DNA of 64,000 nt, from contig JAZGTN010000042.1 in the NCBI GenBank assembly GCA_037783415.1, positions 3,940,269 to 4,004,268 on the forward strand. Direction: 5' to 3'. Positions 51,098 to 62,596 of this stretch are shown here, piece by piece. Both the position numbers and the translations under genes were made by a program. The notes beneath the pieces are model-generated. The model saw nothing but the letters and a program-made list of their open reading frames with translations. It was not told the origin of the DNA and ran no database searches. Source of the DNA: Leptasterias polaris (lineage: Eukaryota; Echinodermata; Asteroidea; Forcipulatida; Asteriidae). Each line of letters starts with the position of its first letter. Position 1 is the stretch's first letter.

Positions 51098-52596
51098 TCT
51101 TTATTAAGAAACAAGGGTGTTGTGAACAAACTGGTTCATTCTGAGCGTATTCTGAGACGAAAAAAATTCAAACCCCTCAAAACGCGCTGAGATTAATTCT
51201 TTACTAAGAAACAAGGGTTTTCTGAACAAACTGGTTGATTCTGAGCGTGATCGGAGACGAAAAAAATTCAAACCCCTCAAAACGCGCTGAGATTAATTCT
51301 TTACTAAGAAACAAGGGTGTTCTGAACAAACTGGTTGATTCTGAGCGTATTCTGAGACGAAAAAAATTCAAACCCCTCTTAATGCGCTGAGATTAATTCT
51401 TTACTAACAAACATGGGTGTACTGAACAAACTGGTTGATTCTGAGCGTGATCGGAGACGAAAAAAATTCAAACCCCTCAAAACGCGCTGAGATTAATTCT
51501 TTACTAAGAAACAAGGTTGTTCTGAACAAACTGGTTGATTCTGAGCGTGATCGGAGACGAAAAAAATTCAAACCCCTCAAAACGCGCTGAGATTAATTCT
51601 TTACTAAGAAACAAGGGTGTTCTGAACAAACTGGTTGATTCTGAGCGTGATCGGAGACGAAAAAAATTCAAACCCCTCAAAACGCGCTGAGATTAATTCT
51701 TTACTAAGAAACAAGGGTGTTCTGAACAAACTGGTTGATTCTGAGCGTGATCGGAGACGAAAAAAATTCAAACCCCTCAAAACGCGCTGAGATTAATTCT
51801 TTACTAAGAAACAAGGTTGTTCTGAACAAACTGGTTGATTCTGAGCGTGATCGGAGACGAAAAAAATTCAAACCCCTCAAAACGCGCTGAGATTAATTCT
51901 TTACTAAGAAACAAGGGTGTTCTGAACAAACTGGTTGATTCTGAGCGTGATCGGAGACGAAAAAAATTCAAACCCCTCAAAACGCGCTGAGATTAATTCT
52001 TTACTAAGAAACAAGGTTGTTCTGAACAAACTGGTTGATTCTGAGCGTGATCGGAGACGAAAAAAATTCAAACCCCTCAAAACGCGCTGAGATTAATTCT
52101 TTACTAAGAAACAAGGGTGTCTGAACAAACTGGTTGATTCTGAGCGTGATCGGAGACGAAAAAAATTCAAACCCCTCAAAACGCGCTGAGATTAATTCTT
52201 TACTAAGAAACAAGGTTGTTCTGAACAAACTGGTTGATTCTGAGCGTGATCGGAGACGAAAAAAATTCAAACCCCTCAAAACGCGCTGAGATTAATTCTT
52301 TACTAAGAAACAAGGGTGTTCTGAACAAACTGGTTGATTCTGAGCGTGATCGGAGACGAAAAAAATTCAAACCCCTCAAAACGCGCTGAGATTAATTCTT
52401 TACTAAGAAACAAGGTTGTTCTGAACAAACTGGTTGATTCTGAGCGTGATCGGAGACGAAAAAAATTCAAACCCCTCAAAACGCGCTGAGATTAATTCTT
52501 TACTAAGAAACAAGGTTGTTCTGAACAAACTGGTTGATTCTGAGCGTGATCGGAGACGAAAAAAATTCAAACCCCTCAGAATGCGCTGAGATTAAT
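51098..52596 (+). repeat. Divergent 1.5-kb block, copy 4
   Basis: Same marker order, with W/aaaacg at 51,098, the 99-bp monomer at 52,098 and the T/agaatg chimera at 52,497. Confidence 0.8.
52098..52196 (+). repeat. 99-bp monomer with 1-bp deletion (copy 4)
   Basis: The same single-base loss, 34,998 bp after copy 2 and 7,599 bp after copy 3. Confidence 0.95.
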
Positions 52597-53447
52597 TCTT
52601 TACTAAGAAACATGGGTGTACTGAACAAACTGGTTGATTCTGAGCGTATTCTGAGACGAAAAAAATTCAAACCCCTCAAAACGCGCTGAGATTAATTCTT
52701 TACTAAGAAATATGGGTGTACTGAACAAACTGGTTGATTCTGAGCGTGATCGGAGACGAAAAAAATTCAAACCCCTCAGAATGCGCTGAGATTAATTCTT
52801 TACTAAGAAACATGGGTGTACTGAACAAACTGGTTGATTCTGAGCGTGATCGGAGACGAAAAAAATTCAAACCCCTCAGAATGCGCTGAGATTAATTCTT
52901 TACTATGAAACATGGGTGTACTGAACAAACTGGTTGATTCTGAGCGTATTCTGAGACGAAAAAAATTCAAACCCCTCAAAACGCGCTGAGATTAATTCTT
53001 TACTAAGAAACATGGGTGTACTGAACAAACTGGTTGATTCTGAGCGTGATCGGAGACGAAAAAAATTCAAACCCCTCAGAATGCGCTGAGATTAATTCTT
53101 TACTAAGAAACATGGGTGTACTGAACAAACTGGTTGATTCTGAGCGTATTCTGAGACGAAAAAAATTCAAACCCCTCAAAACACGCTGAGATGAATTTTT
53201 TAATAAGAAACATGGGTGTTGTGAACAAACTGGTTCATTCTGAGCGTATTCTGAGACGAAAAAAATTCAAACCCCTCAAAATGCGCTGAGATTAATTCTT
53301 TAATAAGAAACAAGGGTGTTCTGAACAAACTGGTTGATTCTGAGCGTGATCGGAGACGAAAAAAATTCAAACCCCTCAAAACGCGCTGAGACTAATTCTT
53401 TACTAAGAAACAAGGGTGTTCTGAACAAACTGGTTGATTCTGAGCGT

Positions 53448-54847
53448 GATCGGAGACGAAAAAAATTCAAACCCCTCAAAACGCGCTGAGATTAATTCTT
53501 TACTAAGAAACAAGGTTGTTCTGAACAAACTGGTTGATTCTGAGCGTGATCGGAGACGAAAAAAATTCAAACCCCTCAAAACGCGCTGAGATTAATTCTT
53601 TACTAAGAAACAAGGGTGTTCTGAACAAACTGGTTGATTCTGAGCGTGATCGGAGACGAAAAAAATTCAAACCCCTCAAAACGCGCTGAGATTAATTCTT
53701 TACTAAGAAACATGGGTGTACTGAACAAACTGGTTGATTCTGAGCGTGATCGGAGACGAAAAAAATTCAAACCCCTCAGAATGCGCTGAGATTAATTCTT
53801 TACTAAGAAACATGGGTGTACTGAACAAACTGGTTGATTCTGAGCGTGATCGGAGACGAAAAAAATTCAAACCCCTCAGAATGCGCTGAGATTAATTCTT
53901 TACTATGAAACATGGGTGTACTGAACAAACTGGTTGATTCTGAGCGTATTCTGACACGAAAAAAATTCAAACCCCTCAAAACGCGCTGAGATTAATTCTT
54001 TACTAAGAAACATGGGTGTACTGAACAAACTGGTTGATTCTGAGCGTGATCGGAGACGAAAAAATTTCAAACCCCTCAGAATGCGCTGAGATTAATTCTT
54101 TACTAAGAAACATGGGTGTACTGAACAAACTGGTTGATTCTGAGCGTGATCGGAGACGAAAAAAATTCAAACCCCTCAAAACGCGCTGAGATTAATTCTT
54201 TACTAAGAAACAAGGTTGTTCTGAACAAACTGGTTGATTCTGAGCGTGATCGGAGACGAAAAAAATTCAAACCCCTCAAAACGCGCTGAGATTAATTCTT
54301 TACTAAGAAACAAGGGTGTTCTGAACAAACTGGTTGATTCTGAGCGTGATCGGAGACGAAAAAAATTCAAACCCCTCAAAACGCGCTGAGATTAATTCTT
54401 TACTAAGAAACATGGGTGTACTGAACAAACTGGTTGATTCTGAGCGTGATCGGAGACGAAAAAAATTCAAACCCCTCAGAATGCGCTGAGATTAATTCTT
54501 TACTAAGAAACATGGGTGTACTGAACAAACTGGTTGATTCTGAGCGTGATCGGAGACGAAAAAAATTCAAACCCCTCAGAATGCGCTGAGATTAATTCTT
54601 TACTATGAAACATGGGTGTACTGAACAAACTGGTTGATTCTGAGCGTATTCTGAGACGAAAAAAATTCAAACCCCTCAAAACGCGCTGAGATTAATTCTT
54701 TACTAAGAAACATGGGTGTACTGAACAAACTGGTTGATTCTGAGCGTGATCGGAGACGAAAAAATTTCAAACCCCTCAGAATGCGCTGAGATTAATTCTT
54801 TACTAAGAAACATGGGTGTACTGAACAAACTGGTTGATTCTGAGCGT
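53448..54847 (+). repeat. 700-bp tandem duplication (block A copy 4)
   Basis: Same structure in super-unit 2, chimera at 54,097 and gacac monomer at 53,897. Confidence 0.85.
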
Positions 54848-55778
54848 ATTCTGAGACGAAAAAAATTCAAACCCCTCAAAACACGCTGAGATGAATTTTT
54901 TAATAAGAAACATGGGTGTTGTGAACAAACTGGTTCATTCTGAGCGTATTCTGAGACGAAAAAAATTCAAACCCCTCAAAATGCGCTGAGATTAATTCTT
55001 TAATAAGAAACAAGGGTGTTCTGAACAAACTGGTTGATTCTGAGCGTGATCGGAGACGAAAAAAATTCAAACCCCTCAAAACGCGCTGAGATTAATTCTT
55101 TACTAAGAAACAAGGGTGTTCTGAACAAACTGGTTGATTCTGAGCGTGATCGGAGACGAAAAAAATTCAAACCCCTCAAAACGCGCTGAGATTAATTCTT
55201 TACTAAGAAACAAGGGTGTTCTGAACAAACTGGTTGATTCTGAGCGTGATCGGAGACGAAAAAAATTCAAACCCCTCAAAACGCGCTGAGATTAATTCTT
55301 TACTAAGAAACAAGGGTGTTCTGAACAAACTGGTTGATTCTGAGCGTGATCGGAGACGAAAAAAATTCAAACCCCTCAAAACGCGCTGAGATTAATTCTT
55401 TACTAAGAAACAAGGGTGTTCTGAACAAACTGGTTGATTCTGAGCGTGATCGGAGACGAAAAAAATTCAAACCCCTCAAAACGCGCTGAGATTAATTCTT
55501 TACTAAGAAACAAGGTTGTTCTGAACAAACTGGTTGATTCTGAGCGTGATCGGAGACGAAAAAAATTCAAACCCCTCAAAACGCGCTGAGATGAATTTTT
55601 TAATAAGAAACAAGGGTGTTGTGAACAAACTGGTTCATTCTGAGCGTGATCGGAAACGAAAATAATTCAAACCCCTCAAAACGCGCTGAGATTAATTCTT
55701 TACTAAGAAACAAGGGTGTTCTGAACAAACTGGTTGATTCTGAGCGTGATCGGAGACGAAAAAAATTCAAACCCCTCA

Positions 55779-55978
55779 AAACGCGCTGAGATTAATTCTT
55801 TACTAAGAAACAAGGTTGTTCTGAACAAACTGGTTGATTCTGAGCGTGATCGGAGACGAAAAAAATTCAAACCCCTCAAAACGCGCTGAGATTAATTCTT
55901 TACTAAGAAACAAGGTTGTTCTGAACAAACTGGTTGATTCTGAGCGTGATCGGAGACGAAAAAAATTCAAACCCCTCA
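55779..55978 (+). repeat. Link between blocks A and B, super-unit 2
   Basis: The remainder of the G monomer at 55,697, the T monomer at 55,797 and most of the T at 55,897, matching 20,781-20,980. Confidence 0.75.
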
Positions 55979-58900
55979 AAACGCGCTGAGATTAATTCTT
56001 TACTAAGAAACAAGGGTGTTCTGAACAAACTGGTTGATTCTGAGCGTGATCGGAGACGAAAAAAATTCAAACCCCTCAAAACGCGCTGAGATTAATTCTT
56101 TACTATGAAACAAGGTTGTTCTGAACAAACTGGTTGATTCTGAGCGTGATCGGAGACGAAAAAAATTCAAACCCCTCAAAACGCGCTGAGATTAATTCTT
56201 TACTAAGAAACAAGGCTTTTCTGAACAAACTGGTTGATTCTGAGCGTGATCGGAGACGAAAAAAATTCAAACCCCTCAAAACGCGCTGAGATTAATTCTT
56301 TACTAAGAAACAAGGGTGTTCTGAACAAACTGGTTGATTCTGAGCGTGATCGGAGACGAAAAAAATTCAAACCCCTCAAAACGCGCTGAGATTAATTCTT
56401 TACTAAGAAACAAGGTTGTTCTGAACAAACAGGTTGATTCTGAGCGTGATCGGAGACGAAAAAAATTCAAACCCCTCAAAACGCGCTGAGATTAATTCTT
56501 TACTAAGAAACAAGGTTGTTCTGAACAAACTGGTTGATTCTGAGCGTGATCGGAGACGAAAAAAATTCAAACCCCTCAAAACGCGCTGAGATTAATTCTT
56601 TATTAAGAAACAAGGGTGTTGTGAACAAACTGGTTCATTCTGAGCGTATTCTGAGACGAAAAAAATTCAAACCCCTCAGAATGCGCTGAGATTAATTCTT
56701 TACTAAGAAACATGGGTGTACTGAACAAACTGGTTGATTCTGAGCGTGATCGGAGACGAAAAAAATTCAAACCCCTCAGAATGCGCTGAGATTAATTCTT
56801 TACTAAGAAACATGGGTGTACTGAACAAACTGGTTGATTCTGAGCGTATTCTGAGACGAAAAAAATTCAAACCCCTCAAAACGCGCTGAGATTAATTCTT
56901 TACTAAGAAACATGGGTGTACTGAACAAACTGGTTGATTCTGAGCGTGATCGGAGACGAAAAAAATTCAAACCCCTCAGAATGCGCTGAGATTAATTCTT
57001 TACTAAGAAACATGGGTGTACTGAACAAACTGGTTGATTCTGAGCGTATTCTGAGACGAAAAAAATTCAAACCCCTCAAAACGCGCTGAGATTAATTCTT
57101 TACTAAGAAACATGGGTGTACTGAACAAACTGGTTGATTCTGAGCGTGATCGGAGACGAAAAAAATTCAAACCCCTCAGAATGCGCTGAGATTAATTCTT
57201 TACTAAGAAACATGGGTGTACTGAACAAACTGGTTGATTCTGAGCGTATTCTGAGACGAAAAAAATTCAAACCCCTCAAAACACGCTGAGATGAATTTTT
57301 TAATAAGAAACATGGGTGTTGTGAACAAACTGGTTCATTCTGAGCGTATTCTGAGACGAAAAAAATTCAAACCCCTCAAAATGCGCTGAGATTAATTCTT
57401 TAATAAGAAACAAGGGTGTTCTGAACAAACTGGTTGATTCTGAGCGTGATCGGAGACGAAAAAAATTCAAACCCCTCAAAACGCGCTGAGACTAATTCTT
57501 TACTAAGAAACAAGGGTGTTCTGAACAAACTGGTTGATTCTGAGCGTGATCGGAGACGAAAAAAATTCAAACCCCTCAAAACGCGCTGAGATTAATTCTT
57601 TACTAAGAAACAAGGTTGTTCTGAACAAACTGGTTGATTCTGAGCGTGATCGGAGACGAAAAAAATTCAAACCCCTCAAAACGCGCTGAGATTAATTCTT
57701 TACTAAGAAACAAGGGTGTTCTGAACAAACTGGTTGATTCTGAGCGTGATCGGAGACGAAAAAAATTCAAACCCCTCAAAACGCGCTGAGATTAATTCTT
57801 TACTAAGAAACATGGGTGTACTGAACAAACTGGTTGATTCTGAGCGTGATCGGAGACGAAAAAAATTCAAACCCCTCAGAATGCGCTGAGATTAATTCTT
57901 TACTAAGAAACATGGGTGTACTGAACAAACTGGTTGATTCTGAGCGTGATCGGAGACGAAAAAAATTCAAACCCCTCAGAATGCGCTGAGATTAATTCTT
58001 TACTATGAAACATGGGTGTACTGAACAAACTGGTTGATTCTGAGCGTATTCTGAGACGAAAAAAATTCAAACCCCTCAAAACGCGCTGAGATTAATTCTT
58101 TACTAAGAAACATGGGTGTACTGAACAAACTGGTTGATTCTGAGCGTGATCGGAGACAAAAAAAATTCAAACCCCTCAGAATGCGCTGAGATTAATTCTT
58201 TACTAAGAAACATGGGTGTACTGAACAAACTGGTTGATTCTGAGCGTATTCTGAGACGAAAAAAATTCAAACCCCTCAAAACACGCTGAGATGAATTTTT
58301 TAATAAGAAACATGGGTGTTGTGAACAAACTGGTTCATTCTGAGCGTATTCTGAGACGAAAAAAATTCAAACCCCTCAAAATGCGCTGAGATTAATTCTT
58401 TAATAAAAAACAAGGGTGTTCTGAACAAACTGGTTGATTCTGAGCGTGATCGGAGACGAAAAAAATTCAAACCCCTCAAAACGCGCTGAGATTAATTCTT
58501 TACTAAGAAACAAGGGTGTTCTGAACAAACTGGTTGATTCTGAGCGTGATCGGAGACGAAAAAAATTCAAACCCCTCAAAACGCGCTGAGATTAATTCTT
58601 TACTAAGAAACAAGGTTGTTCTGAACAAACTGGTTGATTCTGAGCGTGATCGGAGACGAAAAAAATTCAAACCCCTCAAAACGCGCTGAGATTAATTCTT
58701 TACTAAGAAACAAGGGTGTTCTGAACAAACTGGTTGATTCTGAGCGTGATCGGAGACGAAAAAAATTCAAACCCCTCAAAACGCGCTGAGATTAATTCTT
58801 TACTAAGAAACAAGGGTGTTCTGAACAAACTGGTTGATTCTGAGCGTGATCGGAGACGAAAAAAATTCAAACCCCTCAAAACGCGCTGAGATTAATTCTT

Positions 58901-61900
58901 TACTAAGAAACAAGGGTGTTCTGAACAAACTGGTTGATTCTGAGCGTGATCGGAGACGAAAAAAATTCAAACCCCTCAAAACGCGCTGAGATTAATTCTT
59001 TACTATGAAACAAGGTTGTTCTGAACAAACTGGTTGATTCTGAGCGTGATCGGAGACGAAAAAAATTCAAACCCCTCAAAACGCGCTGAGATTAATTCTT
59101 TACTAAGAAACAAGGCTTTTCTGAACAAACTGGTTGATTCTGAGCGTGATCGGAGACGAAAAAAATTCAAACCCCTCAAAACGCGCTGAGATTAATTCTT
59201 TACTAAGAAACAAGGGTATTCTGAACAAACTGGTTGATTCTGAGCGTGATCGGAGACGAAAAAAATTCAAACCCCTCAAAACGCGCTGAGATTAATTCTT
59301 TACTAAGAAACAAGGTTGTTCTGAACAAACAGGTTGATTCTGAGCGTGATCGGAGACGAAAAAAATTCAAACCCCTCAAAACGCGCTGAGATTAATTCTT
59401 TACTAAGAAACAAGGGTGTTCTGAACAAACTGGTTGATTCTGAGCGTGATCGGAGACGAAAAAAATTCAAACCCCTCAAAACGCGCTGAGATTAATTCTT
59501 TACTAAGAAACAAGGTTGTTCTGAACAAACTGGTTGATTCTGAGCGTGATCGGAGACGAAAAAAGTTCAAACCCCTCAAAACGCGCTGAGATTAATTCTT
59601 TATTAAGAAACAAGGGTGTTGTGAACAAACTGGTTCATTCTGAGCGTATTCTGAGACGAAAAAAATTCAAACCCCTCAGAATGCGCTGAGATTAATTCTT
59701 TACTAAGAAACATGGGTGTACTGAACAAACTGGTTGATTCTGAGCGTGATCGGAGACGAAAAAAATTCAAACCCCTCAGAATGCGCTGAGATTAATTCTT
59801 TACTAAGAAACATGGGTGTACTGAACAAACTGGTTGATTCTGAGCGTATTCTGAGACGAAAAAAATTCAAACCCCTCAAAACGCGCTGAGATTAATTCTT
59901 TACTAAGAAACATGGGTGTACTGAACAAACTGGTTGATTCTGAGCGTGATCGGAGACGAAAAAAATTCAAACCCCTCAGAATGCGCTGAGATTAATTCTT
60001 TACTAAGAAACATGGGTGTACTGAACAAACTGGTTGATTCTGAGCGTATTCTGAGACGAAAAAAATTCAAACCCCTCAAAACGCGCTGAGATTAATTCTT
60101 TACTAAGAAACATGGGTGTACTGAACAAACTGGTTGATTCTGAGTGTGATCGGAGACGAAAAAAATTCAAACCCCTCAGAATGCGCTGAGATTAATTCTT
60201 TACTATGAAACATGGGTGTACTGAACAAACTGGTTGATTCTGAGCGTGATCGGAGACGAAAAAAATTCAAACCCCTCAGAATGCGCTGAGATTAATTCTT
60301 TACTAAGAAACATGGGTGTACTGAACAAACTGGTTGATTCTGAGCGTATTCTGAGACGAAAAAAATTCAAACCCCTCAAAACGCGCTGAGATTAATTCTT
60401 TACTAAGAAACATGGGTGTACTGAACAAACTGGTTGATTCTGAGCGTGATCGGAGACGAAAAAAATTCAAACCCCTCAGAATGCGCTGAGATTAATTCTT
60501 TACTAAGAAACATGGGTGTACTGAACAAACTGGTTGATTCTGAGCGTGATCGGAGACGAAAAAAATTCAAACCCCTCAGAATGCGCTGAGATTAATTCTT
60601 TACTATGAAACATGGGTGTACTGAACAAACTGGTTGATTCTGAGCGTATTCTGAGACGAAAAAAATTCAAACCCCTCAAAACGCGCTGAGATTAATTCTT
60701 TACTAAGAAACATGGGTGTACTGAACAAACTGGTTGATTCTGAGCGTGATCGGAGACGAAAAAAATTCAAACCCCTCAGAATGCGCTGAGATTAATTCTT
60801 TACTATGAAACATGGGTGTACTGAACAAACTGGTTGATTCTGAGCGTATTCTGAGACGAAAAAAATTCAAACCCCTCAAAACGCGCTGAGATTAATTCTT
60901 TACTAAGAAACATGGGTGTACTGAACAAACTGGTTGATTCTGAGCGTGATCGGAGACGAAAAAAATTCAAACCCCTCAGAATGCGCTGAGATTAATTCTT
61001 TACTAAGAAACAAGGTTGTTCTGAACAAACAGGTTGATTCTGAGCGTGATCGGAGACTAAAAAAATTCAAACCCCTCAAAACGCGCTGAGATTAATTCTT
61101 TACTAAGAAACAAGGTTGTTCTGAACAAACTGGTTGATTCTGAGCGTGATCGGAGACGAAAAAAATTCAAACCCCTCAAAACGCGCTGAGATTAATTCTT
61201 TACTAAGAAACAAGGGTGTTCTGAACAAACTGGTTGATTCTGAGCGTGATCGGAGACGAAAAAAATTCAAACCCCTCAAAACGCGCTGAGATTAATTCTT
61301 TACTAAGAAACAAGGTTGTTCTGAACAAACTGGTTGATTCTGAGCGTGATCGGAGACGAAAAAAGTTCAAACCCCTCAAAACGCGCTGAGATTAATTCTT
61401 TATTAAGAAACAAGGGTGTTGTGAACAAACTGGTTCATTCTGAGCGTATTCTGAGACGAAAAAAATTCAAACCCCTCAGAATGCGCTGAGATTAATTCTT
61501 TACTAAGAAACATGGGTGTACTGAACAAACTGGTTGATTCTGAGCGTGATCGGAGACGAAACAAATTCAAACCCCTCAGAATGCGCTGAGATTAATTCTT
61601 TACTAAGAAACATGGGTGTACTGAACAAACTGGTTGATTCTGAGCGTATTCTGAGACGAAAAAAATTCAAACCCCTCAAAACGCGCTGAGATTAATTCTT
61701 TACTAAGAAACATGGGTGTACTGAACAAACTGGTTGATTCTGAGCGTGATCGGAGACGAAAAAAATTCAAACCCCTCAGAATGCGCTGAGATTAATTCTT
61801 TACTAAGAAACATGGGTGTACTGAACAAACTGGTTGATTCTGAGCGTATTCTGAGACGAAAAAAATTCAAACCCCTCAAAACGCGCTGAGATTAATTCTT

Positions 61901-62278
61901 TACTAAGAAACATGGGTGTACTGAACAAACTGGTTGATTCTGAGCGTGATCGGAGACGAAAAAAATTCAAACCCCTCAGAATGCGCTGAGATTAATTCTT
62001 TACTAAGAAACATGGGTGTACTGAACAAACTGGTTGATTCTGAGCGTGATCGGAGACGAAAAAAATTCAAACCCCTCAGAATGCGCTGAGATTAATTCTT
62101 TACTATGAAACATGGGTGTACTGAACAAACTGGTTGATTCTGAGCGTATTCTGAGACGAAAAAAATTCAAACCCCTCAAAACGCGCTGAGATTAATTCTT
62201 TACTAAGAAACATGGGTGTACTGAACAAACTGGTTGATTCTGAGCGTGATCGGAGACGAAAAAAATTCAAACCCCTCA
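55979..62278 (+). repeat. 6,300-bp block B, copy 3 (super-unit 2)
   Basis: The counterpart of 20,981-27,280. Markers are W at 56,597, X at 57,297 and 58,297, tttaataaaaaac at 58,397, gagtgtg at 60,097, ctaaaaa at 60,997 and cgaaacaaat at 61,497. It ends in the M/aaaacg chimera at 62,197. Confidence 0.9.
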
Positions 62279-62578
62279 AAACGCGCTGAGATTAATTCTT
62301 TACTAAGAAACAAGGGTGTTCTGAACAAACTGGTTGATTCTGAGCGTGATCGGAGACGAAAAAAATTCAAACCCCTCAAAACGCGCTGAGATTAATTCTT
62401 TACTATGAAACAAGGTTGTTCTGAACAAACTGGTTGATTCTGAGCGTGATCGGAGACGAAAAAAATTCAAACCCCTCAAAACGCGCTGAGATTAATTCTT
62501 TACTAAGAAACAAGGCTTTTCTGAACAAACTGGTTGATTCTGAGCGTGATCGGAGACGAAAAAAATTCAAACCCCTCA
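62279..62578 (+). repeat. 6,300-bp block B, copy 4, truncated to 300 bp
   Basis: Only the start of a second B copy is present: G (62,297), T with tactat (62,397) and the left part of caaggc-ttttctg (62,497). It stops where agaatg replaces aaaacg at 62,579. Confidence 0.82.
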
Positions 62579-62596
62579 GAATGCGCTGAGATTAAT
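62497..62596 (+). repeat. Break-point monomer ending super-unit 2 (caaggc/agaatg chimera)
   Basis: The left half matches the caaggc-ttttctg monomer at 27,499; the right half has cagaatgcgc, found with this left half nowhere else in the window. Sequence before it follows super-unit 1; sequence after it does not. The exchange lies between positions 24 and 82, and the 100-bp phase is kept. Confidence 0.85.

Larger units (their letters stand above)
48180..55778 (+). repeat. 7,599-bp block A, copy 4 (super-unit 2)
   Basis: The super-repeat counterpart of 13,182-20,780, again starting in a G/agaatg chimeric monomer (48,098-48,197). It contains the fourth 99-bp monomer (52,098) and the last Z monomer (55,597). 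Confidence 0.9.
34999..62578 (+). repeat. Super-repeat unit 2, partial (27,580 bp)
   Basis: This is the second copy of the 34,998-bp period, starting with the same T, G, M-chimera, W order as base 1. It runs in parallel with unit 1 until the monomer at 62,497, which has the left half of the expected caaggc monomer (compare 27,499) but agaatg instead of aaaacg in its right half. I found no base difference from unit 1 at any marker compared. This means a very recent event, active homogenisation, or an assembly duplication; the sequence alone cannot separate these. About 7.4 kb of unit 1 (27.6-35.0 kb) has no counterpart after the break. Confidence 0.9.
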
